Origin: WHSW01 sp963846565
GTDB lineage: Bacteria > Actinomycetota > Thermoleophilia > Solirubrobacterales > 70-9
Direction of reading: 5' to 3'
DNA: 64,000 nt
Assembly: GCA_963846565.1 (NCBI GenBank)
Contig: CAWJWL010000001.1
Location: 514,462-578,461 of the forward strand
A program made the translations under genes and the position numbers. Positions 7,463 to 16,615 of this stretch are shown piece after piece. Position 1 is the first letter of the stretch. Each line of letters starts with the position of its first letter. The notes under the pieces are model-generated. The model worked only from the letters and a program-made list of their open reading frames with translations, searched no databases and was not told the origin of the DNA.

Positions 7463-8118
7463 ATGCCGACGAACGACTACAGCGGACCGCCGCGCCGGGT
7501 CCGGCTCACCGGCCGGGCGCTGAACGCGGCGCTCGCCCGCGCCCCGTGGCTCTGGCCGGTGCTGAAAGCGCCGATGCGCGGCTACTTCGACGGCCGCGCC
7601 CGCGAGTGGGAGCAGCGTACGAGCGCCGGCACGGTCGACCATCTGATCGGGCTTGCGACCGCCGTCACCCACGTCGATGCGACGCCCGAGCGCGTCCTCG
7701 ACCTCGGCACCGGCACCGGGGTCGCCGCCCTCTTCCTCGCCCGCGAGTACCCGCGCGCCAGCATCCGCGGGGTCGACATCTCCGAGGAGATGATCGCCGA
7801 GGCGAAGGGCAAGGTCGGGCTCGATCCTGAGGGCCGCATCGCGTTCCGCGTCGCGGACGCGTCGGCGCTCCCCTTCACCGACGAGTCGTTCGATCTGATC
7901 ACGCAGGTGAACGTGCCCCCCTTCTTCGCCGAGATCGCGCGCGTCGTGCGGCCCGGGGGCCACGTCGTCTTCGTCGCCTCGAGCGGCGAACAGACGCCGT
8001 TCTACACCCCGCCGGCGGTGCTCGCGCGCGGCCTCGCCGAAGCACGGGCATCGAGACGGTTGCCAGTGACGCCGCAGGGCGTGGCACGTACGTCGTCGGC
8101 CGCGCGGCCCGCGGCTAG
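7463..8118 (+). CDS. Class I SAM-dependent methyltransferase (frame break near 8045)
   Basis: From the ATG at 7463. SAM-binding motif I is VLDLGTGTG, followed by an acidic residue at VDIS, motif II-like VADASALPF and motif IV-like VVRPGGHVVFV. After about position 8040 the frame must shift to read GIETVASDAAGRGTYVV and reach the TAG at 8116, giving about 218 residues. The break is the first of a dense series. The next gene, a lipid kinase, starts 14 bases later. Substrate unknown; location suggests a lipid or cell-envelope target. Confidence 0.7.
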
Positions 8119-8132
8119 TCTCACGCCACCCG

Positions 8133-9020
8133 ATGGCCGCCGGCGACCGCCACCTGCTCCTCGTCAACCCCTCCGCCGGGCGGCGGGCGAGCGCAGCGAG
8201 CTGCTCGGCCGGATCGAGGCCGGGCTCGAGCGCGCCGGAGTCCCGCATCGGACCGTGCTCACCACCGGCATCGAGCACGGGATCGCACGAGGCCCGGGCG
8301 GCCGCCGCCGCCGGCGAGATCCCCGATCGTCGTCAGCGGCGACGGGTTGATCGGGCAGGTCGGCGGGGCGCTCGCCGAGACCGCGACGCCGATGGGGGTG
8401 ATCCCCGGCGGGCGCGGCAACGACTTCGCCCGGGTCCTCGGCATCCCGACCGACCCCGAGGCCGCGACGCCGTGATCGCCGCCGGCGCGACGACGGACGG
8501 TCGACGTCGGCGAGGTCAACGGCAGGCGCTTTCTCTGCATCGCCAGCTGCGGGTTCGACTCCGACGCGAATCGGATCGCCAACGAGGCCAAGAGGATCAA
8601 GGGCCCCCTCGTCTACGCGTACGCGGCCCTCCGCGCCCTCGCGGCCTGGAAGCCCGCGACCTTCACGCTCCCGCTCGACGGCGCAGCGCCACGAGGTCAC
8701 CGGCTACACGGTCGCGGTCGCCAACAGCAAGGCCTATGGCGGCGGCATGATCGCGGCCCCGAATGCGATCCTCGACGACGGCCTCCTCGACGTCGTGGCG
8801 ACCGGGAACGGTCGCAAGCTCCGCTTCCTGCGTGGGATCGGGAAGGTGTTCAAGGGCGAGCATCGTGGATGCGCTCCGAGGTTCAGACTGGCGCGCGGCG
8901 ACCGTGCGGATCGAGGCGGACCGTCCGTTCGCCGTCTACGCGGACGGCGACCACCTCGCAGACCTGCCGGCCGACCTGAGCCTGCTGCCGCAGGCGCTGC
9001 GCGTGATCGTGCCGGGATGA
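8133..9020 (+). CDS. Diacylglycerol/lipid kinase family protein (multiple frame breaks)
   Basis: Conceptual joining of frames restores a YegS/DagK-type lipid kinase of about 295 residues: LLLVNPSAG at the start, VVSGDGLIGQVGG (glycine-rich nucleotide site), PGGRGNDFAR, FLCIASCGFDSDANRIANE and VAVANSKAYGGGM. The frame changes about seven times (near 8185, 8290, 8325, 8470, 8505, 8690 and 8865), yet the protein motifs survive between breaks. That argues for sequence errors over old decay. The TGA overlaps the murT ATG (ATGA). It would phosphorylate a membrane lipid alcohol. Confidence 0.75.
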
Positions 9021-10406
9021 CGGCGCCGCGGCGATCGCCGGCGTTTGCGGCAAAGGTCGGCGTGGCTCGCGCGACCGGCTCGCTCAGCCGCCGCAGCGGC
9101 CGCGGCGGCGGCACGACCTTGCCGGGCCGGCTCCTGCTGCGGATGGCCCCCGACGCCATCGTCCGCGCTCGGCGCTCGCCTCGGCGACGGGTCGACGATC
9201 GTCAGCGCGACGAACGGCAAGACGACGACCGCGGGGATGCTCGCGTCCGCGCTGCGCGCCGCCGGGCGGACCCGGTCCACAACCGCGCGGGCTCGAACAT
9301 GAGCTGGGGCGTCGCCACGGCGCTGCTCGAGCAGCGCGGCGACGAGGGGCTGTTCGAGGTCGACGAGGCGTGGCTGCCGCGGATGCGTCGCGAGCTCGAC
9401 CCGCGCCTGATCGTCCTCGGCAACCTCTTCCGCGACCAGCTCGACCGCTACGGCGAGCTCGAGCGCCTCGCCGACGAGTGGGCCGCGATGGTCGCAGGCC
9501 CGTCGCGGGCGGAGCGGTCTCGTGCCTCAACGCGGACGACCCGCTGATCGCCGACCTCGGCCGCGACCCGGCCTCGCGCCGCGCCGGTGACCTACTTCGG
9601 CATCGAGGACGCGTCGCAGGCCCTGCCCGAGCTCCAGCACGCTCACGACGCCAAGCACTGCCGCCGCTGCGGCGCGCCCTACTGCTACGAGCGCGCCTTC
9701 GTCGGCCACCTCGGCCATTACAGCTGCCCGAACTGCGAGGCAGACCGGCCGCGCCCGACGTCGCGCGCGACCGCGATCGAGCTGCACGGCATGGAGGGCT
9801 CGCGGATCGAGCGTCTCGACCCCGGGGGCGCAACTCGAGCTCGACCTCCCGCTGCCCGGCCTCTACAACGTCTACAACGCGCTCGCCGCGATCGCGACGG
9901 CGCTCGCCCTCGGGATCGCCCGGACCGCGATCGTCGCCGGGCTCGAGTCGGTCGAAGCCGCATTCGGCCGGGTCGAGACGATCGAGGTCGCGGCACCCCG
10001 GTCTCGATCCTTCTGATCAAGAACCCGGCGGGCGCGAACGAGGTGCTGCGGACGCTGCGCGCTCGAGCACGGACGGGGACGGGCTCGACCTGTGGATCGC
10101 GCTCAACGACGGGATCGCCGATGGCCGCGACGTGTCCTGGGTCTGGGACGCCGACTTCGAGCTCCTCGCCGGATCCGTCCGCCGGGTCCACTGCGCCGGA
10201 ACCCGCGCCGCGGAGATGGCGGTGCGGCTCAAGTACGCGGGGGTCGACCCGGAGCGGATCGTGGTCGAACCGACATCGCGCGCTCACTCGACGTCGCGGT
10301 CGGGAGGCCCCGGAGCGGCTTTTCGCCCTGCCCACCTACACGGCCCTGCTCGAGCTGCGGACGCTGCTCGACCGCCCGCGGACTAGCCGAGGAGTTCTGG
10401 GAATGA
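9017..10406 (+). CDS. murT: MurT, lipid II isoglutaminyl synthase catalytic subunit (multiple frame breaks)
   Basis: Frames must be joined about eleven times between 9168 and 10375. The joined protein has the Mur-ligase P-loop ATNGKTTTAGMLA, a conserved SNMSWGVATALLE segment, the MurT zinc ribbon (CRRCGAPYCYE ... YSCPNC), LPGLYNVYNALAA and the C-terminal domain ILLIKNPAGANEVL. With GatD it amidates the glutamate of lipid II. It begins in an ATGA overlap with the lipid kinase and ends in an ATGA overlap with a methyltransferase that separates it from gatD. Confidence 0.82.
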
Positions 10407-11191
10407 GCGCTCTGACGCCTGACCCGGCTGCCCCCGGAGGCGAAGCCGACGAGGCGGGCGGAGCGTTCGGATTTGAAGCGATATGGCACGACGTCGAGTG
10501 CGGCGCCTATGCCGCGGACCTGCCGCTTTGGGCCGAGCTGGCGCACGAGTCCAAAGGATCGGTGCTGGAGCTCGGAGCCGGGACCGGCCGGGTGAGCCTG
10601 GCGCTCGCCGCCGAGCGGATCGACGTCACCGCGCTCGAGCGCTCGCCGGCCCTGCTCGCCGCGCTCCGCGAACGCGCGCGCGAACGCGCGCTCGAGGTCA
10701 AGGTCATTGCCGCTGACGCTCGCGACCTCGCGGCAAGGGGGGAGTTTGCGCTCGTGCTCGCGCCGATGCAGTTCGCTCACCTGCTCGGCGGCAGCGACGG
10801 GCGCCGCCGGACGCTCGAGCGCTGCGCCACGGCCCTTCGCCCCGGGGGCGCGGTTGCACTCGCGATCCTCGCCGACGTCCCGGCGACCGGCCTACCCGAC
10901 GCGCCGCCCTACCCCGACGTGCGCGAGATCGACGGCTGGATCTACTCGAGCCAGCCAATCGAGGTCCGCCGGACGCCGGGCGGGCTCGAGTCTCGCCGTC
11001 TCCGCCAGGTGGTCTCCCCCGCCGGCGAGCTCAGCGACTCACTCGACCTCATCCATCTCGACGCAGTCAGGGCCGCGGAGCTCGAGGCCGAGGGAGCGGC
11101 GGCTGGGCTGAGCGCGCGCGAGCGGATCCCGATTCCGCCGACCGACGACCATCTCGGCTCCACCGTCGTCGTCCTCGAGGCGTCCTCATGA
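10403..11191 (+). CDS. SAM-dependent methyltransferase between murT and gatD
   Basis: An intact 262-residue protein. SAM motif I is SVLELGAGTGRVSLALA, the acidic residue follows in VTALERS, then IAADARDL and ALRPGGAVALAIL. The C-terminal half (beta-rich, ending STVVVLE) is substrate-specific and unrecognised. It overlaps murT by ATGA upstream and gatD by ATGA downstream, so it is made with the amidation complex. A cell-wall precursor or the complex itself is a plausible but unproven target. Confidence 0.82.
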   Translation: MSALTPDPAAPGGEADEAGGAFGFEAIWHDVECGAYAADLPLWAELAHESKGSVLELGAGTGRVSLALAAERIDVTALERSPALLAALRERARERALEVKVIAADARDLAARGEFALVLAPMQFAHLLGGSDGRRRTLERCATALRPGGAVALAILADVPATGLPDAPPYPDVREIDGWIYSSQPIEVRRTPGGLESRRLRQVVSPAGELSDSLDLIHLDAVRAAELEAEGAAAGLSARERIPIPPTDDHLGSTVVVLEASS

Positions 11192-11940
11192 GCTCGCCCA
11201 CGCCCGGTCTGCGCCTGCTGGCGCTCTACCCCGAGCAGATGAACATCTACGCCGACCGCGGCAACATCCTCTTCCTACGACGCCGTTGCGAGTGGCGCGG
11301 AATCGGGTTCGAGCATGCGGTGGCGGGGCCCGGCGAGACATTCGACCCTGCGGCCCACGACCTGATCTACATCGGGGGCGGGCAGGACCGCGACCAGCGA
11401 ATCGTCGCCGCCGACATGGTGGCGACGAAACGAGACGCGATCGCCGCGGCCGCAGGCGACGGAGCCGTTGTCCTCGCGGTATGCGGCGGCTACCAGCTCC
11501 TCGGCCACGGCTACGCGCTCGGCTCCGAGCGAATCGAGGGCCTCGGGCTGGTCGACCTCGAGACGGTGCGCGATCCGGGCCCGCGGCTGATCGGCAACGT
11601 CGCGATCGAGGCCGACCTCGGCGACGGCCCGCGCGTGATCGCGGGATTCGAGAACCACGGCGGGCGGACCCACCTGGGCGAGGGCGCGACGCCGCTCGGG
11701 CGGGTGCTCAAGGGGCATGGCAACAACGGTCGCGACGGCTTCGAGGGCATCCGCGACGGCAACGTGATCGGGACCTACCTCCACGGGCCACTGCTGCCGA
11801 AGAACGCCTGGCTCGCGGACCGCCTGATCGCGCTCGCGATCAGACGACGGACCGGCTCCGTGCCGGAGCTCGAGCCGCTCGACGATGCGTTCGAGGACGC
11901 CGCGCACGACGGCGCGCGGGCGGCAGCGATGCGCGGATAG
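11188..11940 (+). CDS. gatD: GatD, lipid II isoglutaminyl synthase glutaminase subunit
   Basis: A 250-residue class I glutamine amidotransferase of the CobB/CobQ-like type. It supplies ammonia to MurT for amidation of the D-Glu of lipid II. The nucleophilic Cys is in LAVCGGYQLLG and the catalytic His in GTYLHGPLLPKN; the N terminus LYPEQMNIYADRGN is characteristic of GatD. It closes a run of four-base overlaps starting at the lipid kinase. Unlike its upstream partners, the frame is clean throughout. Confidence 0.9.
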   Translation: MSSPTPGLRLLALYPEQMNIYADRGNILFLRRRCEWRGIGFEHAVAGPGETFDPAAHDLIYIGGGQDRDQRIVAADMVATKRDAIAAAAGDGAVVLAVCGGYQLLGHGYALGSERIEGLGLVDLETVRDPGPRLIGNVAIEADLGDGPRVIAGFENHGGRTHLGEGATPLGRVLKGHGNNGRDGFEGIRDGNVIGTYLHGPLLPKNAWLADRLIALAIRRRTGSVPELEPLDDAFEDAAHDGARAAAMRG

Positions 11941-11943
11941 CGA

Positions 11944-12147
11944 GTGCCGGCCCGCGGCTTCAGCTGGAAGGCGACCAAGGACGGGCGCGTACGCATCTCC
12001 CACCACGGCCGGGTCGTCACGACACTCGCCGGCGATCGAGCCGCCGCGTTTCGAAGCCGGGTCGAGGCGGGCGACGAAGCGGGGGCGCAGGCCCTGATGG
12101 CCCGCGCGACGGGCAATTACAGGCGCGGCAACGAGCGTCGCGGCTAG
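11944..12147 (+). CDS. Small conserved basic protein of unknown function
   Basis: A 67-residue protein starting at a GTG four bases after the gatD stop. It has the look of a small conserved actinobacterial family: FSWKATKDGRV, a GRVVTTLAG strand, then ARATGNYRRGNERRG at the C terminus. The end resembles the RATGNFKRGNE ending that I recall from related hypothetical proteins. No signal peptide, Cys or membrane segment. Function unknown; position implies co-transcription with gatD. Confidence 0.6.
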   Translation: MPARGFSWKATKDGRVRISHHGRVVTTLAGDRAAAFRSRVEAGDEAGAQALMARATGNYRRGNERRG

Positions 12148-12150
12148 CGG

Positions 12151-12405
12151 ATGCCGCGGTGTGTGCGGGCCTGGATCGGGTACCAAGCGAGCATCGGCGA
12201 TACAGACGAGACACCGGAGAAGGAGACCCGCGACGCGGAGCGCGAGGTCGATCAGGAACTCGGCGAGCTCGAGCGCGAGGCCGACGACATGGAGGATCGC
12301 CTCGCCGAGCAGGCGGACGACGACGACACACGTGCCGAGGTGCCGGAGTCCGGCGTCGACGCGCCGAAAGACGCGGACGAGTCGGCGGAGTCAGCCAGCG
12401 AGTAG
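12151..12405 (+). CDS. Small acidic coiled-coil protein
   Basis: An 84-residue frame. After about 20 unremarkable residues, the sequence is strongly acidic with heptad-like Glu/Leu spacing (EREVDQELGELEREADDMED), then an Asp/Ser/Ala-rich tail. The start is uncertain, as the first 20 residues may be untranslated. It follows the small basic protein by three bases and overlaps the 3' end of the convergent SnoaL-like gene by 15 bases. No known family recognised. Confidence 0.45.
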   Translation: MPRCVRAWIGYQASIGDTDETPEKETRDAEREVDQELGELEREADDMEDRLAEQADDDDTRAEVPESGVDAPKDADESAESASE

Positions 12406-12855
12406 CCGCGCAGCTTCCACGGCGTCGAGCCGGTTGAAGAACAGCTCCACACGGGCGACTTTCCCGTCGCGCAGCGTCAGCAGGTTGCCTCCGTCGAGCG
12501 CGATCTCCGCTCCGTGTGTCTTCGAGCGACCTTGGTAGGTCAGCAGGACGAGCACCCGCTGATCGTCGACGTCCACGAATCCGGCCGGAGTCACGACCCA
12601 GGATTCCCAGGCAGAGAGATAGTCGCGCCAGAGCGCGATGAACCCGTCGATGCCCTTGGATACGCCCTCGCCTGGGGATTGACCTATCCCGAGCCCGGCC
12701 GCCCGTGGATCGTGGACCGTCTCGAACTCGGGATGGAAAAGGGACTCAAAATGACCACGAGCCGCATCGAGAGCCTCCGGTGTCGCGATCGCGGCGGTCA
12801 TGTCGATCGGGGCGGCGAACAGTGCCTTCGCGGCCTCGAGGTTGGCTTCCGACAT
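12391..12855 (-). CDS. SnoaL/NTF2-like protein
   Basis: About 154 residues from the ATG at 12855 (MSEANLEAAK). The pattern of a helix-rich N terminus with FHPEFETVHDP, then IDGFIALWRDYLSAWESW, RVLVLLTYQGRSK and a final beta segment DGKVARVELFFNR, is typical of NTF2-like/SnoaL proteins, which include small isomerases, cyclases and binding proteins. No catalytic residues can be assigned. It lies 22 bases downstream of dut. Confidence 0.75.
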   Translation of the reverse strand: MSEANLEAAKALFAAPIDMTAAIATPEALDAARGHFESLFHPEFETVHDPRAAGLGIGQSPGEGVSKGIDGFIALWRDYLSAWESWVVTPAGFVDVDDQRVLVLLTYQGRSKTHGAEIALDGGNLLTLRDGKVARVELFFNRLDAVEAARLLAG

Positions 12856-12877
12856 CGCCCGCGCAGTATCGCGCCGC

Positions 12878-13309
12878 TCAGCGACCCGAGGAGCCGAAGC
12901 CGCCCTCACCGCGCGCCGTGGCGCTCAGCTCGGCGGCCTCGACCGGCACGGCAGCGACGAACGGCGTGAGCAGGAGTTGCGCGATGCGCTCGCCCGGGGC
13001 GATCTCGAAGTGGTCTTCGCGGTCGGTGTTCAGCAGCAGCACGCGAACCTCGCCGCGATAGCCGGCGTCGATCAGCCCGGGAGCGTTGACGAGCGCGATC
13101 CCGTGACGCGCCGCCAGCCCCGAGCGCGGCAGCACCAGGCCCGCATGGCCGGGCGGGACCTCGATCGCGATCCCGGTGCCGACGCTGGCGCGCTCGCCGG
13201 GCGCGAGGATCGCCGGCTCGGCGGCGTACAGGTCGAGCCCGGCGTCGCCCTCGTTGGCGCGTGACGGCAGGGTCGCCTCATCGCTCAGCTTGCGGACCGG
13301 AAGCTCCAT
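12878..13309 (-). CDS. dut: Deoxyuridine 5'-triphosphate nucleotidohydrolase
   Basis: A 143-residue trimeric dUTPase that hydrolyses dUTP to dUMP and pyrophosphate, keeping uracil out of DNA and feeding dTMP synthesis. Conserved motifs are DAGLDLYA (motif 1), LPRSGLAARHGI (motif 2), NAPGLIDAGYRGEV with the catalytic Asp (motif 3), PGERIAQLLL (motif 4) and the C-terminal RGEGGFGSSGR (motif 5). The ATG at 13309 gives the usual length; the longer frame upstream is not protein-like. Confidence 0.95.
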   Translation of the reverse strand: MELPVRKLSDEATLPSRANEGDAGLDLYAAEPAILAPGERASVGTGIAIEVPPGHAGLVLPRSGLAARHGIALVNAPGLIDAGYRGEVRVLLLNTDREDHFEIAPGERIAQLLLTPFVAAVPVEAAELSATARGEGGFGSSGR

Positions 13310-13337
13310 CGGCGGCAGGGTATGCACCGAGGAGGCG

Positions 13338-14678
13338 TCAGTCGACGGGGTCGGCGCCGTTCGGCGAGCCGTTGAGCGCAAACTCGGCAAATCGGTGCGC
13401 CAGCGCCCCCGGAATCCGGGCGCGAACCAGGACGCCCTCGGCGCGCTCCTCACGCTCCACGTCGCCGCCGAGCTCGTAGAGCTCCGAGAGCCGGCCGCCC
13501 TCCGAGTAGGGCACGAGCAGCTCGACCGGGCGCAGGGTCTCCTCGAAGGCCAGCTCGATCCGGTCGCGAAGCTCCTCGAGACCCTCGCCGGTCACCGCCG
13601 AGACGCCGATCGCGTCCGCGTCGCCGACGAGCAGGTCGCGGCGCGCCTCGTCGTCGAGCAGGTCGACCTTGTTGAAGACGAGCAGTCGCGGGTGGGCGCC
13701 CGCGCCGATCTCCTCCAGGGTCCCGTCGACGGCGGCAATCGCCGCCTCGCGGTCGGGGGCCGCTTCGGAGCCGTCGACGACGTGGACGATCAGGTCTGCG
13801 AGGCGCGTCTCCTCGAGCGTCGCCTTGAACGCCTCGACCACCTGATGCGGCAGCTTGCGGATGAAGCCGACCGTGTCCGTGGCGAGGTACTTGCGCCCGT
13901 GGTGCTCGTAGCCGCGCGTCGTCGGGTCGAGGGTGTGGAAGAGCCGCTCCCCCACGCCGACGCCTGCGCCGGTGAGCGCGTTCAGAAGGGTGGACTTGCC
14001 GGCGTTCGTGTAGCCCGCGAGCGCCACCTGAGGCACCGTCGCCGACTCGCGCTGGGCGCGCTGGACGCCGCGGTTCTGCTCGACGTGCTCGAGGCGGCGC
14101 CGCAGAGCGGAGATCCGGTCGCGCGCGAGGCGGCGGTCGGTCTCGATCTGGGACTCACCAGGTCCCCTGGTCCCGATGCCGCCGTCCATGCGCCCGGCGC
14201 CGAGGCGCTCGAGATGGGTCCAGAGGCCGCGCATGCGGGCGAGGTTGTATTGGAGCTGTGCGAGCTCGACCTGGAGCTTGCCCTCGGCCGTGTGGGCATG
14301 GTCGGCGAAGATGTCGAGGATGATCGCCGTGCGGTCGATCACCGGTGTGTCGAGCGCGGCCTCGAGGTTTCGCTCCTGGCGTGGCGCGAGCTCGTCGTCG
14401 CATGCGATCAGGTTCGCCCCGGTGCGCTTCACCTCCGCCTTCAGCTCGTCGAGCTTGCCGCGGCCGAAGTAGCGGTCCGGATCCGGCTGCGGGCGCACCT
14501 GGACCATCTCACCCGCGGTGGCGACGCCCGCTGTGCGCAGGAGCTCCTTCAGCTCGGCGAGCGGGTCGCTCTCCCCCACCGCCTGCGGCGCGACGCCGAT
14601 CGCGAGCGCACGCTGACGCGCGCGCTTGTTCTGCACGCCGGCCACGGGAACGACTCCGTTTTCGGGCGATTCGGCCAT
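13338..14678 (-). CDS. hflX: GTPase HflX
   Basis: A 446-residue ribosome-associated GTPase that splits stalled or hibernating 70S ribosomes. The N-terminal domain carries DRYFGRGKLDELK and the family signature GPGESQIETDRR, followed by a coiled region. The G domain has G1 GYTNAGKST, G3 DTVGF and G4 NKVD. Length and order are normal. It starts with ATG at 14678 and ends 28 bases before dut. Confidence 0.95.
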   Translation of the reverse strand: MAESPENGVVPVAGVQNKRARQRALAIGVAPQAVGESDPLAELKELLRTAGVATAGEMVQVRPQPDPDRYFGRGKLDELKAEVKRTGANLIACDDELAPRQERNLEAALDTPVIDRTAIILDIFADHAHTAEGKLQVELAQLQYNLARMRGLWTHLERLGAGRMDGGIGTRGPGESQIETDRRLARDRISALRRRLEHVEQNRGVQRAQRESATVPQVALAGYTNAGKSTLLNALTGAGVGVGERLFHTLDPTTRGYEHHGRKYLATDTVGFIRKLPHQVVEAFKATLEETRLADLIVHVVDGSEAAPDREAAIAAVDGTLEEIGAGAHPRLLVFNKVDLLDDEARRDLLVGDADAIGVSAVTGEGLEELRDRIELAFEETLRPVELLVPYSEGGRLSELYELGGDVEREERAEGVLVRARIPGALAHRFAEFALNGSPNGADPVD

Positions 14679-14717
14679 CCGATCAGTGTAGGCGCGTGGC
14701 GGCGAAGAGCGGTGGGG

Positions 14718-15602
14718 CTAGCACGTGAGCGGCGGATTCGGTAGACGCCCGACGCTGAGTCCGATGTCGCTCACGTAGGGCAGGGCGCCCGCGGCGCAGG
14801 CATTCGCGACCGCCTCCGCTTGCGCGGCTGCGTCGGCTGGCGCGGTGTAGTCGGTCGCGGTTACGACCAGCCCCCGCGCGACGACGTCGCGGATCTCGCG
14901 CAGGGCGGCCTCGCGGACCCGGTCCGGATTGCGGACGTACCGCTTGCGATCGAAGTCGTAGCCCCACGTGACGTCCTCGCGGTTCCAACCGTCAAATGCG
15001 GCGAAGAGGCCGAGCTTCTCGAACCCCCAGTGCCCGTTCTGGGCGAAGAGCAGCCGTCCGTCGGCGTCGACCAGCCGCTCGAGGGCGAACACCAGCTTCT
15101 TCATGCCGGCCCGCTGATCGCGGTGGTTCCGGGTCTCGATCATGTCGACGTTGTCGAGGAAGAGGCCGTCGAACCCCTTGGCGAGGATCGCGGGCGCGAT
15201 CCGGCCGGCGAGCTCCCGCCGCAGGCCGCCCTTCGAGACGTCCGCGAACCACTCGTCCTCCCAGTCCCGCCACGCCTCGAGCCGGTACTGCTTGATGCGC
15301 CGGTACCAGCTCCGGTAGGACTCGATCGTGCCGACGCTGAGGTAGGCGAGCACGGTCGCGCCCTGCGCCTTCAGCGCGGCGACGTCCTCCGCCGTCGCCT
15401 CCTCGCCGTCGACGACGACCAGGTCGAAGGTCCCGAGCCGCGCGGCGGCCGCGCCCGCGTCACCGCCCAGCATCCCGTTCCCGATGCCGAAGGCGAACGA
15501 GGTCGCCGGCAGCGTGCGCTCGCGTGGGGTCGCCTGAGTGGCGAGCAGGGCACTCGTGGCGGCGATCGCCGCGAGCGAGACGAACACGGATAGTCTTCGC
15601 AT
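14718..15602 (-). CDS. Secreted GH114-like (endo-alpha-1,4-polygalactosaminidase-type) protein
   Basis: About 294 residues with a signal peptide (MRRLSVFVSLAAIAATSALL). The mature protein has TIM-barrel features of the GH114/TM1410 group: FDLVVVDGE, VLAYLSVGTIESYRSWY, KGFDGLFLDNVDMIE (acidic catalytic-type positions), LLFAQNGHWGFE and YVSDIGL. It could cleave an extracellular galactosamine-containing polymer, but many relatives are uncharacterised. Its ATG is only three bases from the ATG of the divergent SDR gene. Confidence 0.75.
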   Translation of the reverse strand: MRRLSVFVSLAAIAATSALLATQATPRERTLPATSFAFGIGNGMLGGDAGAAAARLGTFDLVVVDGEEATAEDVAALKAQGATVLAYLSVGTIESYRSWYRRIKQYRLEAWRDWEDEWFADVSKGGLRRELAGRIAPAILAKGFDGLFLDNVDMIETRNHRDQRAGMKKLVFALERLVDADGRLLFAQNGHWGFEKLGLFAAFDGWNREDVTWGYDFDRKRYVRNPDRVREAALREIRDVVARGLVVTATDYTAPADAAAQAEAVANACAAGALPYVSDIGLSVGRLPNPPLTC

Positions 15603-15605
15603 GAG

Positions 15606-16583
15606 ATGAGGGTATTCCTCACCGGAGGGACCGGGTTCATCGGGGGGCATGTGGCCCGTCGGCTGCGCGAGCGAGGGGACGACGTCGTCGCCCTGGCGCG
15701 CGACGCGGAGAAGGGCCGCGCGCTCGCCGATCTCGGGTGCGAGGTCGTCGCCGGGGACCTCTCGGACGTAGGCGCGATCGAGGCCGGTCTCGAAGGGTGC
15801 GGGGCGGCGATCCACGGCGCCGCGATCTACGAGGTCGGGATCCCGAAGGCGGAGCGCCCGCGGATGTACGAGGCGAACGTGGTCGGGACCGAGAACGTCC
15901 TCGGAGCCTGCCTCGCGGCGAAGACGCCGCGGGTGGTCTACATCTCGACCATCGGCGCGTACGGCAACACCCGCGGCGTGGTGGTCGACGAGACCTACGA
16001 GCATCCCGGCAAGGACTTCACTTCCTACTACGAGGAAACGAAGACTCGGGCCCACGCGGTCGCCGAGCGCCTCACGGGAGAAGGCCTACCGCTGATCATC
16101 GTCCAGCCGGGCGGCGTCTACGGCCCCGACGACCACTCGGCGATCGGCAAGCAGATGGATGACTTCCTCGCCGGGCGCATGCCGGCGATCGCCTTCCCCG
16201 ACCTGGGGATGAACATGGTCCACGTCGAGGATGTCGCCGCCGGCGTGCTGCTCGCCCTCGACAAGGGCGTGGTCGGCGAGTCCTACAACCTCGGCGGCGA
16301 GATCACGACGATGCGCGGCCTGATCACGACGCTCGCCGGCGTCGCGGGCAAGAAGCCGCCGAAGCGGAACGTCCCCACCGTCCTGATCAAGGCGATCGCA
16401 CCCGCCGGGCCCGTGGTCGGAAAGCTCATGGGCCAGCCACCGAACATGCGGGAGCTGATCTCCTCGGGCGACGGCGTCACCTTCTGGGCCAAGCACGAGA
16501 AGGCGATCGCCGAGCTCGGCTACGACCCCCGCGACCTCGAGACCGGTCTTCGCGACATGCTCGAGGCCGAGACGGCGAATTAG
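15606..16583 (+). CDS. NAD(P)-dependent epimerase/dehydratase (extended SDR)
   Basis: A 325-residue extended short-chain dehydrogenase. The nucleotide-binding motif TGGTGFIGGHVA is at the N terminus, so the start at 15606 is well fixed. The catalytic Ser/Thr region is VYISTIGAYGN and the Tyr/Lys motif is YYEETK, followed by VQPGGVYGP. It resembles the dihydroflavonol-reductase/NAD-dependent epimerase branch. Substrate unknown. The start codon is three bases from that of the divergent GH114-like gene, so its promoter must lie inside that gene. Confidence 0.88.
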   Translation: MRVFLTGGTGFIGGHVARRLRERGDDVVALARDAEKGRALADLGCEVVAGDLSDVGAIEAGLEGCGAAIHGAAIYEVGIPKAERPRMYEANVVGTENVLGACLAAKTPRVVYISTIGAYGNTRGVVVDETYEHPGKDFTSYYEETKTRAHAVAERLTGEGLPLIIVQPGGVYGPDDHSAIGKQMDDFLAGRMPAIAFPDLGMNMVHVEDVAAGVLLALDKGVVGESYNLGGEITTMRGLITTLAGVAGKKPPKRNVPTVLIKAIAPAGPVVGKLMGQPPNMRELISSGDGVTFWAKHEKAIAELGYDPRDLETGLRDMLEAETAN

Positions 16584-16593
16584 GGTGCCCTAA
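16580..16593. promoter_or_regulatory. Palindromic operator-like site upstream of the small Cys-rich gene
   Basis: TTAGGG, TG, CCCTAA forms a palindrome overlapping the SDR stop codon, 23 bases before the GTG of the next gene. It weakly resembles one half of a DtxR/IdeR-type metal-regulator site. That identification is tentative. Confidence 0.3.
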
Positions 16594-16615
16594 CACCTGT
16601 GCTAGCTTCGTCGGC

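Noticed and set aside
12159..12183. GTGT-N15-GGGTAC inside the start of the small acidic protein frame
   Set aside because: A transcript from here would begin after the only plausible start codon, and the spacer is atypical. Chance match more likely.
13176..14744. A 522-codon plus-strand frame opposite hflX
   Set aside because: It is the mirror of an unambiguous GTPase gene and has no recognisable motif or start signal.
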